Origin: Chitinophagaceae bacterium
GTDB lineage: Bacteria > Bacteroidota > Bacteroidia > Chitinophagales > Chitinophagaceae
Reading direction: 5' to 3'
DNA: 30,477 nt
Assembly: GCA_016786965.1 (NCBI GenBank)
Contig: JAEUVL010000179.1
Span: forward strand, 1 to 30,477
The translations under genes and the position numbers were made by a program. Shown here in pieces: positions 22,744 through 30,477 of this stretch (its first letter is position 1; every line of letters begins with the position of its first letter). The notes beneath the pieces were generated by a model. It was not told the origin of the DNA. It was given only the letters and a program-made list of their open reading frames with translations, and searched no databases.

Positions 22744-23667
22744 ATGAAAGATAGCTTTTCCTGTTCGCTGCTTTGTGCTATATTCTGTTTGATGTTTCTT
22801 GCTTCATGCAAAGAAGAAGAGATTGAATTCTCATCCAATAATTGTAAAGCAAATCCTTCCTTCATCCAGGCAATGGGATTCACACCACGCAATTCATTTT
22901 TTAGCACCTCGGATGAAAGAACGATGGGATTATTGTTATTGGAAAGTGAGCAGCCTGGAAACCCTAAGGCAAGGATCACCAAATCGCTACAGCATCCCTC
23001 TTGGAGAAGGGCTGGTTGGCTGGCGCCAATCCTGTTGGATGAGGCAGGCAATATCTATACCGCACCAGCCCCTTTTATTAATATATTGGACAATCCTATT
23101 GCCAATAATAACACCATTTATAAGATCGATTCGAAGACAGGGTTGATGGATGAATTTTTACGATTGCCGTTTGCTGATTCAATTAACACAGACAACCCAT
23201 TCGGCATTATTGGCATGATCTATTTGTGCGAAACAGCTACTTTATACGTATCAACAGTAGCAGGGTCCCGCCGCTATAAAGAGAAAGGCCATATTTATGC
23301 TATTGATGTAAAAGCTAAAAAGATAATTGACGAAATAAATCATACCGATGCAATGGGCATGGGTATATCTTATGTTACCGGCCAGCGGAAATTATACTTC
23401 GGTACCGGAAGAAATTCGGCAATATACTCTGTCAACTTGTCTGCTAAAGGAAATTTTTCAGGATCACCGGTAGAGGAATTTACACTGCAAGACATGGGGC
23501 CCCGTGGCGACGATAAAGTACGCCGCATAACCACAGACCAGTATGGAAATCTCACAGTACATGGTATTGAATTCAATTTCAATCTTATTGCTCCGAGAGA
23601 AAAACAGGAAACTCTTTATAAGTTTTCCTGGAATGCTGATGAAAAGAAATGGGTCAGCTTAAAATAA
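22744..23667 (+). CDS. Beta-propeller-like lipoprotein
   Basis: A 307-residue protein with a clear lipobox L-A-S-C (Cys22) followed by acidic residues. The rest shows repeated blade-like units: I-L-L-D-E-A-G-N-I-Y, M-I-Y-L-C-E-T-A-T-L-Y-V-S, I-S-Y-V-T-G-Q-R-K-L-Y-F-G-T-G, and I-T-T-D-Q-Y-G-N-L-T-V, each pairing a turn (G-N or G-Q) with a strand, and I-Y-K-I-D / I-Y-A-I-D / I-Y-S-V-N at equivalent places. This is the pattern of NHL/SMP-30-like propellers. It starts 28 bp after the amine-oxidase-like gene in the same operon and may be its scaffold or electron-partner subunit (inference). Confidence 0.75.
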   Translation: MKDSFSCSLLCAIFCLMFLASCKEEEIEFSSNNCKANPSFIQAMGFTPRNSFFSTSDERTMGLLLLESEQPGNPKARITKSLQHPSWRRAGWLAPILLDEAGNIYTAPAPFINILDNPIANNNTIYKIDSKTGLMDEFLRLPFADSINTDNPFGIIGMIYLCETATLYVSTVAGSRRYKEKGHIYAIDVKAKKIIDEINHTDAMGMGISYVTGQRKLYFGTGRNSAIYSVNLSAKGNFSGSPVEEFTLQDMGPRGDDKVRRITTDQYGNLTVHGIEFNFNLIAPREKQETLYKFSWNADEKKWVSLK

Positions 23668-24001
23668 TCAGTCATTTTTCTGCGATTTCCGGAAGCAGGA
23701 AATCTGTATTCCATATAAGTGCTTTCATTTGCTGACAGTGGAATTACCTGTGTTTAGTGGTAGTTGATGCGGTGGCATGCTGTGGCTTTCCTAACGAATG
23801 TTTACCCGTACAAGTGGTAAAGAGTCGTAGTTTTCCTATAAAGATTAAGTGCTTATACCTAATGCATTTATTTGTAATACACTTAGTTTCGTCCCCCAAT
23901 ACCTATTTAATAACCTTAATAACCCGCTACAAGTTATTCAATCGCTGTTAGGACTATTTTTTTTAAAAGTATCTCCTAGTGAATCCTAAAATCCAATTTT
24001 C
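23668..24001. other. Intergenic, 334 bp before the giant surface protein
   Basis: A small hairpin GATTTCC / GGAAATC at 23684-23704 may end the upstream operon. TAGTTTCG at 23884-23891 is one base off the -7 consensus but 110 bp from the next ATG. I see no gene here. Confidence 0.4.
23684..23704 (+). terminator. Weak hairpin after propeller gene
   Basis: GATTTCC (23684-23690), 7-nt loop, GGAAATC (23698-23704), 16 nt after the stop codon. There is no T-tract, so termination is uncertain. Confidence 0.3.
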
Positions 24002-27000
24002 ATGAAATCCGCATTCAAATTCTCATTGTTGCTTATTGTTATAATAAGCAACAGGTTTTTATCAGAAGCGCAAGTGTCCGGAATTGTATTCCGTGATTAT
24101 AACGGCAATGGCACCCGTCAAAATGCTGCCGGTTATGCCGAACCCGGTGCAGGGGGAGTGATCATAAGGGCATACAATGCAAATGATGTACTAATTGCGA
24201 CTCAGACGAGTTCTTCTGCCAATGCTACTTTAGGACAGTATAGCTTTCCTGCTTCAGGTATCAATTCTATACCAAACGGTACAGCAGTTAGGCTTGAGTT
24301 TATTATTCCATCTGGTGCCTGCACGGTAAACAGTGCGTATGATTTTTCTTCAGGCGCAGGTGCTACATATGGCACAGCAGTACGTTTCGTCACCGGTGGA
24401 GCAGCAACCGTAAATATCAATTATGCTATCAATAGTCCGGCAGACTATCTTTCTGCTGTAAGTCCTTTTGCATCTGTTACGATGTTCACACCAATTCAAT
24501 TTACTGGAAATCCAACAGGCGGAGGCACATCGGGAACTTCTATAGCCTTTTATAAATTCCCCTATACTAATGAAGGAAGTACTTCGCCGACTGGAACGCC
24601 GCCACCCAATGCTACTGACCTTGCTACGAATGCACAAATAGGAACCTGCTATGGTGTGGCATACAGCAAATTTGCAAGTCGCATTTTTACTTCTGCGTTT
24701 ATGAAAAGGCATGCAGGATTTGGTCCGGCAAATGGGATTTTTAATAATGCCCCGGGTGCCATTTATATTATCAACCCATCATTGACATCATCTACCGGAG
24801 CAGCCTCTTACTTTGCCAGTCTGGATGCATTGGGTTATCCTACGCATAATTCAACAGGCGCCCCTGCTTACGGCCCTGTCACCTCTTATAATATCGCAGG
24901 TACAGGTATCGGTGCAGTTCTATCCTTTACAACAAATGGGTTGGGAGTTGTTGGTACTAATCTTGACAGGGGTTTACCGGCTGATAAAGCAACCCGGCAC
25001 AGAGATCCTGCCGCCTTTGATCAGGTGGGAAAAGTAAGTCTGGGTGACATGGATATCAGTGATGATGGGCAATATCTTTTTATTACTAACCTCTATGACC
25101 GGAAAATATATCAGCTTCAATTAAACAATGTTAAGAACCCAACTTCTGCAATAGTTATAGGAAGCTGGTCATTACCTAATCCTCCCTTACGTTCCACCTC
25201 CGGTCTTCTAAATGCTTCCAGTACTTATACCGGAGCAAATAATGGCACCAATTTTTATGATGGAACGAGAGGGCTTCAGAGGCCTTTCGCATTAAAATAC
25301 CACAGAGGAAAGCTTTATATAGGTGCGGTTACCACCGGCGAAGGAACAGGAGCAGTAAGCACACAGGAAATTAATAATAATGGAGTGCCTGAATACACTG
25401 ACCTATGGGCTTATGTGTGGGAATTTGATCCCGCAGCAGGATCTTTCACTGCTTCGCCGATACTTCAAACTCCTCTTAATTTTAACCGTGGCACAAATGC
25501 CGATGCACAATCTGAAACATGGAGGCCATGGACAAATACTTTTCCCACGCCATGGTCTGCGGCCAGCCCAAGATATACACAACATCAACAACCCATATTC
25601 ACAGATATAGCATTTGATACTGACGGAACGATGATACTCGGATTCAGGGATCGTTTTGGTGATCAATCGGCTTTTGATGAAGAAACGCTTAATAATAATA
25701 CAAGGATTGCCGGACAGGCAATGGGTGATATATACAGGGCATACTTTAACACAAGTACCTGTGTATTTGAAATGGAACAAAACGGGTTGGAAGGGCCCGG
25801 AAGCTCTAAAGCAGCAACAGCAGGAGTGAATAACGCAAACGGGCCGGGTAATTATAGCACGAATAGTGGGGAGTTTTATTTCCGGGATGGAGTATATAAT
25901 GGTAATACATCAACAGCTGTAGGTACATTCCACCTCAACTGTACGCAGGGTGCATTATCAATAATAAAAGGAACTGACACAGTTGCTACCACGACAATGG
26001 ATCCAATACGGGCCTGGTCTGGTGGTGTAAGCTGGTATAGCAATACTACCGGTGATAATGGAAGGGATTACGAAATGGTAGCAGGTACTGGCGCTGGAAA
26101 TTTTCCTGTTAATGCAATTGGAGATATTGGGAAAGCAAATGGCCTTGGCGACCTTGAGTTATTACAGGATGTGGCTCCAACTGAAATTGGTAACCGGGTA
26201 TGGAATGACATCAATGGCGATGGCATCCAGGAGGCCGGAGAAACGGGTATTGGAAATGTAACGTTACAATTATATAGCAATGGGGTTGATGGCATTCCCG
26301 GAAATGGGGATGATGTGCAGCTCGGAACTACTACTACTGCAACAGTAGGTGATATTGGAAGCTGGTATTTTAATACCTCAAATGTAACAGATGGCGACCC
26401 GCTTACGGCTGGAAACCAAGCAGGACCGCAGCCAGGCATTCCATATAATATAAGAATAGGCGCGGCCGATTGGTCCGGTGGCACCGGCTCAGGTGACCTT
26501 GCCGGTTATCAATTAACACAAACGGATAAAACAGGTACCGGGGCGGCAGACCTTAGTGATAATGATGCTGCACTGAATAGCAATGCATTTCCTATGATCA
26601 GCCTGACCATTGCTGCTGCCGGACAAAATAATCATGATCTTGATTTTGGATTCAAGCAATTAGCTTCATTAGGTGATAAGGTTTGGAGGGATGATGATAA
26701 AGATGGGATACAGGATATTGGTGAACCCGGCGTAGCTGGTGTAACTGTAACCCTGTATAATAATGCCGGAGTAGTGGCTGGTACAACTGTTACAGATGCT
26801 TACGGAATGTATTTGTTTGATAATTTAACCCCGGCCACTTACCAGGTCAGTTTTACACCGCCCGCTAATTATACTTTTACGACGCAAACTAATAATACGG
26901 ATAACACGACTTTGACCGGCGGCTCCACCGCAGCTAATGGAAGCGATGTAAGTACAGCTACCGGTAGAACTGCAAACGTAGTATTGGCCAGCGGCGAAAA

Positions 27001-30000
27001 CGAACGTAATATAGATGCCGGATTAATTTTTGGCCAACCTGCTACTGCCAGTGTGGGTGATAAGGTATGGCTGGATACTGATGGAGATGGTGTGCAGGAT
27101 GCAAATGAAGTGGGGGTATCCGGAGTTACTGCTACCTTATATAACAATCTTGGTGTGGCGATTGCGACTACGGTTACTGATGCAAACGGTAATTATTTAT
27201 TTACAGGGTTGTCTGCGGGAACTTTTAGCGTTGGCTTTACCCTTCCGGTTGGAATGACCTTTACCGGGAAGGACCAGGGAGGCAATGATGATACAGACAG
27301 CGATGCAAATACATCCGGGGTAAACTTTGGAAGAACGGACAATTTTACACTGGCCAACGGGGAGAATAAAACAAATGTGGATGCTGGACTTGTGCAAACA
27401 GGACCAACCACGGCAAGCCTCGGAGATAAGGTTTGGCTTGACCTTCCTGGCGGTACCGCTAATGTGCAGGATGCCGGTGAAACGGGTATAACTGGGGTAA
27501 CAGTAAACCTGTACCGGGATGCTAATGGCGATGGCATTATTAATGGTGCTGAGGCCGCAACACCTTATGCAACGACTGTGACCGACGGATTTGGTAATTA
27601 TATATTTAATAATCTCCCGGCCGCGGCAGGCTCCACTTTGTACAAAGTGGGATTTGTAGCCCCCGGTGGATATACGTTGGTAACTGCGAATGTGGGTGCA
27701 GATGAAACAAAAGACAGTGATGCAAACACAGGTACAGGCCTTACTGGAAATTATTTTCTGTTCCCCGGTCAGCGTAACCTTACGGTAGACGCAGGCTTAA
27801 CACAAAATGCTCCGGCTGGTACAGCAAGACTGGGTGATACGGTATGGTTTGATGCAGACAATGATGGAGTTCAGGATGCCGGCGAAAACGGCGTAGCAGG
27901 AGTTTCTGTTGCTTTATATAATAGTCTTGGTGTTGCCATAGCAACAACTGCAACAGATGCAAACGGAAATTACCAGTTCGTCAACTTGGGAGCAGGTGAT
28001 TATAGCGTAGGGTTCAGCAATCTGCCTGCTGGTTACAGTTTCGTTCCGATATGGAGTAGCAACGATGCTAATGCCACTAATAGTGATGCCAACCCAGCTA
28101 CTGGCAGAACAGCCATTATTACATTAAGCACTGGTGAAAGTGAACAGGATATAGATGCTGGTTTAATAGCAGGTGTACCAAGCGGATTGGGTAGCCTTGG
28201 TAATAAAGTATGGTATGATCTTGATAGCGACGGATTGCAGGATGTCGGGGAATTGGGTGTGGCCGGTGTGTTGGTTACTTTATTTGACGCAGGCGCCGAT
28301 GGAGTCGTTGGTAATGGTGATGATGGAATCAGCAGAACAACGACAACAAATCCCTTAGGAGAATATATCTTCACCGGGTTGCCTGCCGGTAATTATACAG
28401 TCCAATTTGGTACAGCAGGGCAGCAATTACCAGTTGGTTATACAGTCCCATCAGCAAACCAGGGAGCCAATGATGCTATTGACAGCGACGGCTTTCCAGT
28501 AGCTACTAATGGAGCTCCGGCCGGGAGCAGCCGGACTTCGGTTTATAATCTTGCTACAGGAGAAGATAACCTGACCGTTGACCTGGGCCTCACACCAGCA
28601 ACGGGAACAAATACAGTAGGAAATTATGTATGGTTTGATAATGGAGCTGGCGGTGGCTCAGCCAATGACGGAATACAAAATGGAACAGAGCAAGGTGTGG
28701 CCGGGGTTACCATAAAGCTATTCCGCGATGCAAATAATGATGGTGTACTGGCCGGTGGAGAACTGACGCCCGTGGCCATCTCTACAACGGATGTGAATGG
28801 GGCCTACTTGTTTACCGGCTTGCCAGACGGAAGCTACCAGCTTGAATTCAGCAACCTTCCTGCCGGATTCAATTTTACAGGTGCTGATGTAAATGCCGAG
28901 AATCTTGGAACAGACAGTGATGCGAACCAGGGCACCGGGAAAACAGGCTTTATTAATATTGATCAGCCCGGTACCAATCCTGCCAGTGTGGTAAACCTTA
29001 ATGTCGATGGGGGTATTACCAGCGCAAGAGCGGCCTTAGGTAATTATATTTGGTTAGACACTGATGGTAATGGCACTCAGATTTTTGATGGAACTGAACC
29101 AGGTATAGCTGGCGTTACCGTTACATTGTACAGGCCCGGTTTTGGGCTGGATGGTATTGCGGGTAATAGTGATGATGCTTTACCGGTAGCTTCAATGATC
29201 ACTGATCAAAACGGTCAATACTTATTTAGTAACCTGGAACCCGGTACATATGAAGTCGAGTTCAGCACGGTGCCGGGCAGCTTATTTTTTACTCAACGAA
29301 ACACTCCGGGCGATAACGGAAACAATACAAACAGTGATGCAGTGCCTGTATCAGGTAACCCATCAGTAGCCAGAACAACTGGCATTACATTGATAGCCGG
29401 AGAAACAGATCTGACCGTGGATGCAGGTCTGTTCAGACCAAGAGCAGTGATAGGAAATTTTGTATGGTCTGATCAGAATAATAATGGCGTGCAGGACGCT
29501 GGTGAACCAGGAATAGGTGGTGTAGTAATTACATTACTTGATGGAGGTGGCAATCCTGTATCCGTAGTCATTACTGATGCCAATGGATTTTATTTATTTC
29601 CGAATGTGGCGCCCGGTAGCTATTCATTAAGCTTTACCAATCTTCCGGCTGGAGTAACGTTCACCACGCCAAATCAAACTGGCAGCGGAGGTAATGATAC
29701 TAATGACAGCGATGTGATCGGCACATCAATAACCGGAATTGTTGTAACTACCACGACTACTAACCTAAGTTTTGACGCTGGTGTAATTGGAGCCATTACA
29801 TTACCTGCACGTCTTGAATTTTTTGCAATCAGACAGGGAAGCACTGCAAAGTTGAGCTGGAAAGTAACACAGGAAGATAATGTAGCAAGATATGAGTTGG
29901 AGCGTTCAGCAGATGGCAGCAGTTATACTTCAATCAACAGCCAGAGCAGAAGCGGCAGCAATTTGTATCAGCATACAGATGTCCAGCCGGTAACAGGAAT

Positions 30001-30334
30001 CAACTATTACCGTGTTAGGGTAATAGATAATGATGGGCGCTATAATTTCAGCGAGGTCCGGATATTGTTATTTAGTAAAAGCGGACAGGTGCTGATCTTC
30101 CCTAATCCTGCCGTTGATATCGTCAATATCCAACTTCCGGACAACTGGCAGCAGACAAAAGTAAAGCTGGAAATGTACACACAGTCAGGTCAACTGGTGA
30201 TCAGTAAACAACAACAGCAAAGCAACCAGATAGAAAAACTCAATGTGGGCAATCTGCCCCGGGGCATTTATACTTTAAGATTGCAGACAGTAAGCGGAGA
30301 AGTGGAGGTAAGAAAAGTACAGTTGGTTAATTAA
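24002..30334 (+). CDS. Giant SdrD-B-repeat surface protein with T9SS tail
   Basis: A 2110-residue protein. Signal peptide at 1-23. Residues 25-120 hold a first, divergent SdrD-B-like domain (V-F-R-D-Y-N-G-N-G-T). Residues ~150-720 form a large beta-rich region with propeller-like turns (D-M-D-I-S-D-D-G-Q-Y-L-F, F-A-L-K-Y-H-R-G-K-L-Y-I-G-A). Nine SdrD-B repeats follow, starting near 728, 889, 1017, 1139, 1276, 1398, 1538, 1678 and 1816. Each opens with G-(D/N)-x-V-W-x-D and most carry a Ca2+-loop-like D-x-D-x-D-G-x-Q-D, then T-D-x-x-G-x-Y-x-F and a closing D-A-G-L. A linker leads to a type A T9SS sorting domain (about 2030-2110: F-P-N-P ... G-I-Y-T-L-R-L). It should be secreted across the outer membrane and attached outside as an adhesin or sheath. 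Confidence 0.93.
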   Translation: MKSAFKFSLLLIVIISNRFLSEAQVSGIVFRDYNGNGTRQNAAGYAEPGAGGVIIRAYNANDVLIATQTSSSANATLGQYSFPASGINSIPNGTAVRLEFIIPSGACTVNSAYDFSSGAGATYGTAVRFVTGGAATVNINYAINSPADYLSAVSPFASVTMFTPIQFTGNPTGGGTSGTSIAFYKFPYTNEGSTSPTGTPPPNATDLATNAQIGTCYGVAYSKFASRIFTSAFMKRHAGFGPANGIFNNAPGAIYIINPSLTSSTGAASYFASLDALGYPTHNSTGAPAYGPVTSYNIAGTGIGAVLSFTTNGLGVVGTNLDRGLPADKATRHRDPAAFDQVGKVSLGDMDISDDGQYLFITNLYDRKIYQLQLNNVKNPTSAIVIGSWSLPNPPLRSTSGLLNASSTYTGANNGTNFYDGTRGLQRPFALKYHRGKLYIGAVTTGEGTGAVSTQEINNNGVPEYTDLWAYVWEFDPAAGSFTASPILQTPLNFNRGTNADAQSETWRPWTNTFPTPWSAASPRYTQHQQPIFTDIAFDTDGTMILGFRDRFGDQSAFDEETLNNNTRIAGQAMGDIYRAYFNTSTCVFEMEQNGLEGPGSSKAATAGVNNANGPGNYSTNSGEFYFRDGVYNGNTSTAVGTFHLNCTQGALSIIKGTDTVATTTMDPIRAWSGGVSWYSNTTGDNGRDYEMVAGTGAGNFPVNAIGDIGKANGLGDLELLQDVAPTEIGNRVWNDINGDGIQEAGETGIGNVTLQLYSNGVDGIPGNGDDVQLGTTTTATVGDIGSWYFNTSNVTDGDPLTAGNQAGPQPGIPYNIRIGAADWSGGTGSGDLAGYQLTQTDKTGTGAADLSDNDAALNSNAFPMISLTIAAAGQNNHDLDFGFKQLASLGDKVWRDDDKDGIQDIGEPGVAGVTVTLYNNAGVVAGTTVTDAYGMYLFDNLTPATYQVSFTPPANYTFTTQTNNTDNTTLTGGSTAANGSDVSTATGRTANVVLASGENERNIDAGLIFGQPATASVGDKVWLDTDGDGVQDANEVGVSGVTATLYNNLGVAIATTVTDANGNYLFTGLSAGTFSVGFTLPVGMTFTGKDQGGNDDTDSDANTSGVNFGRTDNFTLANGENKTNVDAGLVQTGPTTASLGDKVWLDLPGGTANVQDAGETGITGVTVNLYRDANGDGIINGAEAATPYATTVTDGFGNYIFNNLPAAAGSTLYKVGFVAPGGYTLVTANVGADETKDSDANTGTGLTGNYFLFPGQRNLTVDAGLTQNAPAGTARLGDTVWFDADNDGVQDAGENGVAGVSVALYNSLGVAIATTATDANGNYQFVNLGAGDYSVGFSNLPAGYSFVPIWSSNDANATNSDANPATGRTAIITLSTGESEQDIDAGLIAGVPSGLGSLGNKVWYDLDSDGLQDVGELGVAGVLVTLFDAGADGVVGNGDDGISRTTTTNPLGEYIFTGLPAGNYTVQFGTAGQQLPVGYTVPSANQGANDAIDSDGFPVATNGAPAGSSRTSVYNLATGEDNLTVDLGLTPATGTNTVGNYVWFDNGAGGGSANDGIQNGTEQGVAGVTIKLFRDANNDGVLAGGELTPVAISTTDVNGAYLFTGLPDGSYQLEFSNLPAGFNFTGADVNAENLGTDSDANQGTGKTGFINIDQPGTNPASVVNLNVDGGITSARAALGNYIWLDTDGNGTQIFDGTEPGIAGVTVTLYRPGFGLDGIAGNSDDALPVASMITDQNGQYLFSNLEPGTYEVEFSTVPGSLFFTQRNTPGDNGNNTNSDAVPVSGNPSVARTTGITLIAGETDLTVDAGLFRPRAVIGNFVWSDQNNNGVQDAGEPGIGGVVITLLDGGGNPVSVVITDANGFYLFPNVAPGSYSLSFTNLPAGVTFTTPNQTGSGGNDTNDSDVIGTSITGIVVTTTTTNLSFDAGVIGAITLPARLEFFAIRQGSTAKLSWKVTQEDNVARYELERSADGSSYTSINSQSRSGSNLYQHTDVQPVTGINYYRVRVIDNDGRYNFSEVRILLFSKSGQVLIFPNPAVDIVNIQLPDNWQQTKVKLEMYTQSGQLVISKQQQQSNQIEKLNVGNLPRGIYTLRLQTVSGEVEVRKVQLVN
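26183..29785 (+). repeat. Nine tandem SdrD-B coding repeats
   Basis: In-frame repeats of about 366-483 bp within the giant gene, each beginning with a G-(D/N)-x-V-W-x-D-coding stretch. They are similar in protein but clearly diverged in DNA, so recent slippage duplication is not evident. Lengths differ because some (first, sixth) contain an extra insert with G-N-G-D-D after L-Y or L-F. Confidence 0.85.
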
Positions 30335-30354
30335 TAGTAGTCGCAAATAGCTTG

Positions 30355-30390
30355 AACCCGTTCCGGTTTTCCGGAACGGGTTTCTTTTTT
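30355..30390 (+). terminator. Strong intrinsic terminator
   Basis: AACCCGTTCCGG / CCGGAACGGGTT, a perfect 12-bp GC-rich stem with a TTTT loop, followed by TCTTTTTT. It lies 20 nt after the stop of the giant surface protein. Confidence 0.92.
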
Positions 30391-30439
30391 GGTTTCCGTT
30401 ACTCTTTTCTTCCGGGAGGTCAGATTTTTTTTCAAAAGT

Positions 30440-30447
30440 TAAGTTTG
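30440..30447 (+). promoter_or_regulatory. Possible -7 box (TAAGTTTG) for a gene beyond the window
   Basis: Exact TAnnTTTG near the right edge, after the terminator. No -33 is seen and no start codon follows within the window. Confidence 0.25.
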
Positions 30448-30477
30448 TAAACAATTTAAAATCAGCCAGTTTGGAAA

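Noticed and set aside
26183..29785. CRISPR or short tandem DNA repeat array in the right part of the window
   Set aside because: The periodic signal is protein-level (SdrD-B domains of 122-161 residues) inside one open frame; the DNA copies are diverged and there are no spacers.
1..30477. tRNA or rRNA genes
   Set aside because: I saw no cloverleaf with a GTTCRANNC arm or rRNA-like sequence while reading both strands; a tRNA scan would be decisive.

Overview
The window looks like chromosome from a member of Bacteroidota, most likely the Chitinophagaceae or a close relative. This rests on three things seen in the sequence. Exact TAnnTTTG -7 boxes lie a short way upstream of at least seven genes. 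The giant surface protein at the right end closes with a type IX secretion (T9SS) sorting domain. ATP synthase subunit a carries a long His-rich, signal-peptide-bearing N-terminus, and lipoproteins are abundant. There is no rRNA, tRNA, CRISPR array, integrase or transposase that I can recognise; the region reads as ordinary chromosome with an accessory right half.

Layout. (1) 1-3038: a truncated lipoprotein gene at the left edge, a DUF4260 membrane protein, and two Crp/Fnr-type regulators facing away from each other, the right-hand one frameshifted. These are followed by an AHSA1/SRPBCC protein and a secreted YCII-like protein; an FNR-like palindrome sits in front of the AHSA1 gene. (2) 3057-4956: a strong hairpin separates these from a leftward PhoR/PhoB-type two-component pair. 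(3) 5168-9392: a 748-residue exported protein with a possible clan-CD peptidase-like C-terminus, then an MsbA-like ABC exporter half-transporter. (4) 9684-14310: the F1Fo ATP synthase run atpB-atpE-atpF-atpH-atpA, closed by a hairpin with no atpG following. Three of its four internal spacers contain degenerate 7- or 8-bp repeats, two of them folded into inverted arms. (5) 14391-18704: a LytTR response regulator, a hybrid histidine kinase with receiver and HPt domains, a small one-pass membrane protein and an OmpA-like lipoprotein, all rightward and closely spaced. (6) 18705-19816: mostly non-coding DNA with inverted repeats, one small hypothetical gene and a terminator fused to a promoter. (7) 19817-23667: a tight three-gene operon of predicted lipoproteins: a MauG/cytochrome c peroxidase-type di-heme protein, a protein that appears to be a divergent copper amine oxidase, and a beta-propeller-like protein. 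(8) 24002-30334: a 2110-residue SdrD-B-repeat surface protein with a T9SS tail and its own terminator.

The most interesting part is region 7. The middle protein keeps the T-x-x-N-Y-(D/E/N)-Y topaquinone consensus of copper amine oxidases but has no H-x-H copper-ligand motif. The gene overlapping it upstream encodes a MauG-type di-heme enzyme, a family whose founding member builds a protein-derived quinone from amino-acid side chains. I infer a possible envelope amine-oxidising complex in which a haem enzyme replaces copper in cofactor biogenesis. This is a hypothesis, not a demonstrated function.
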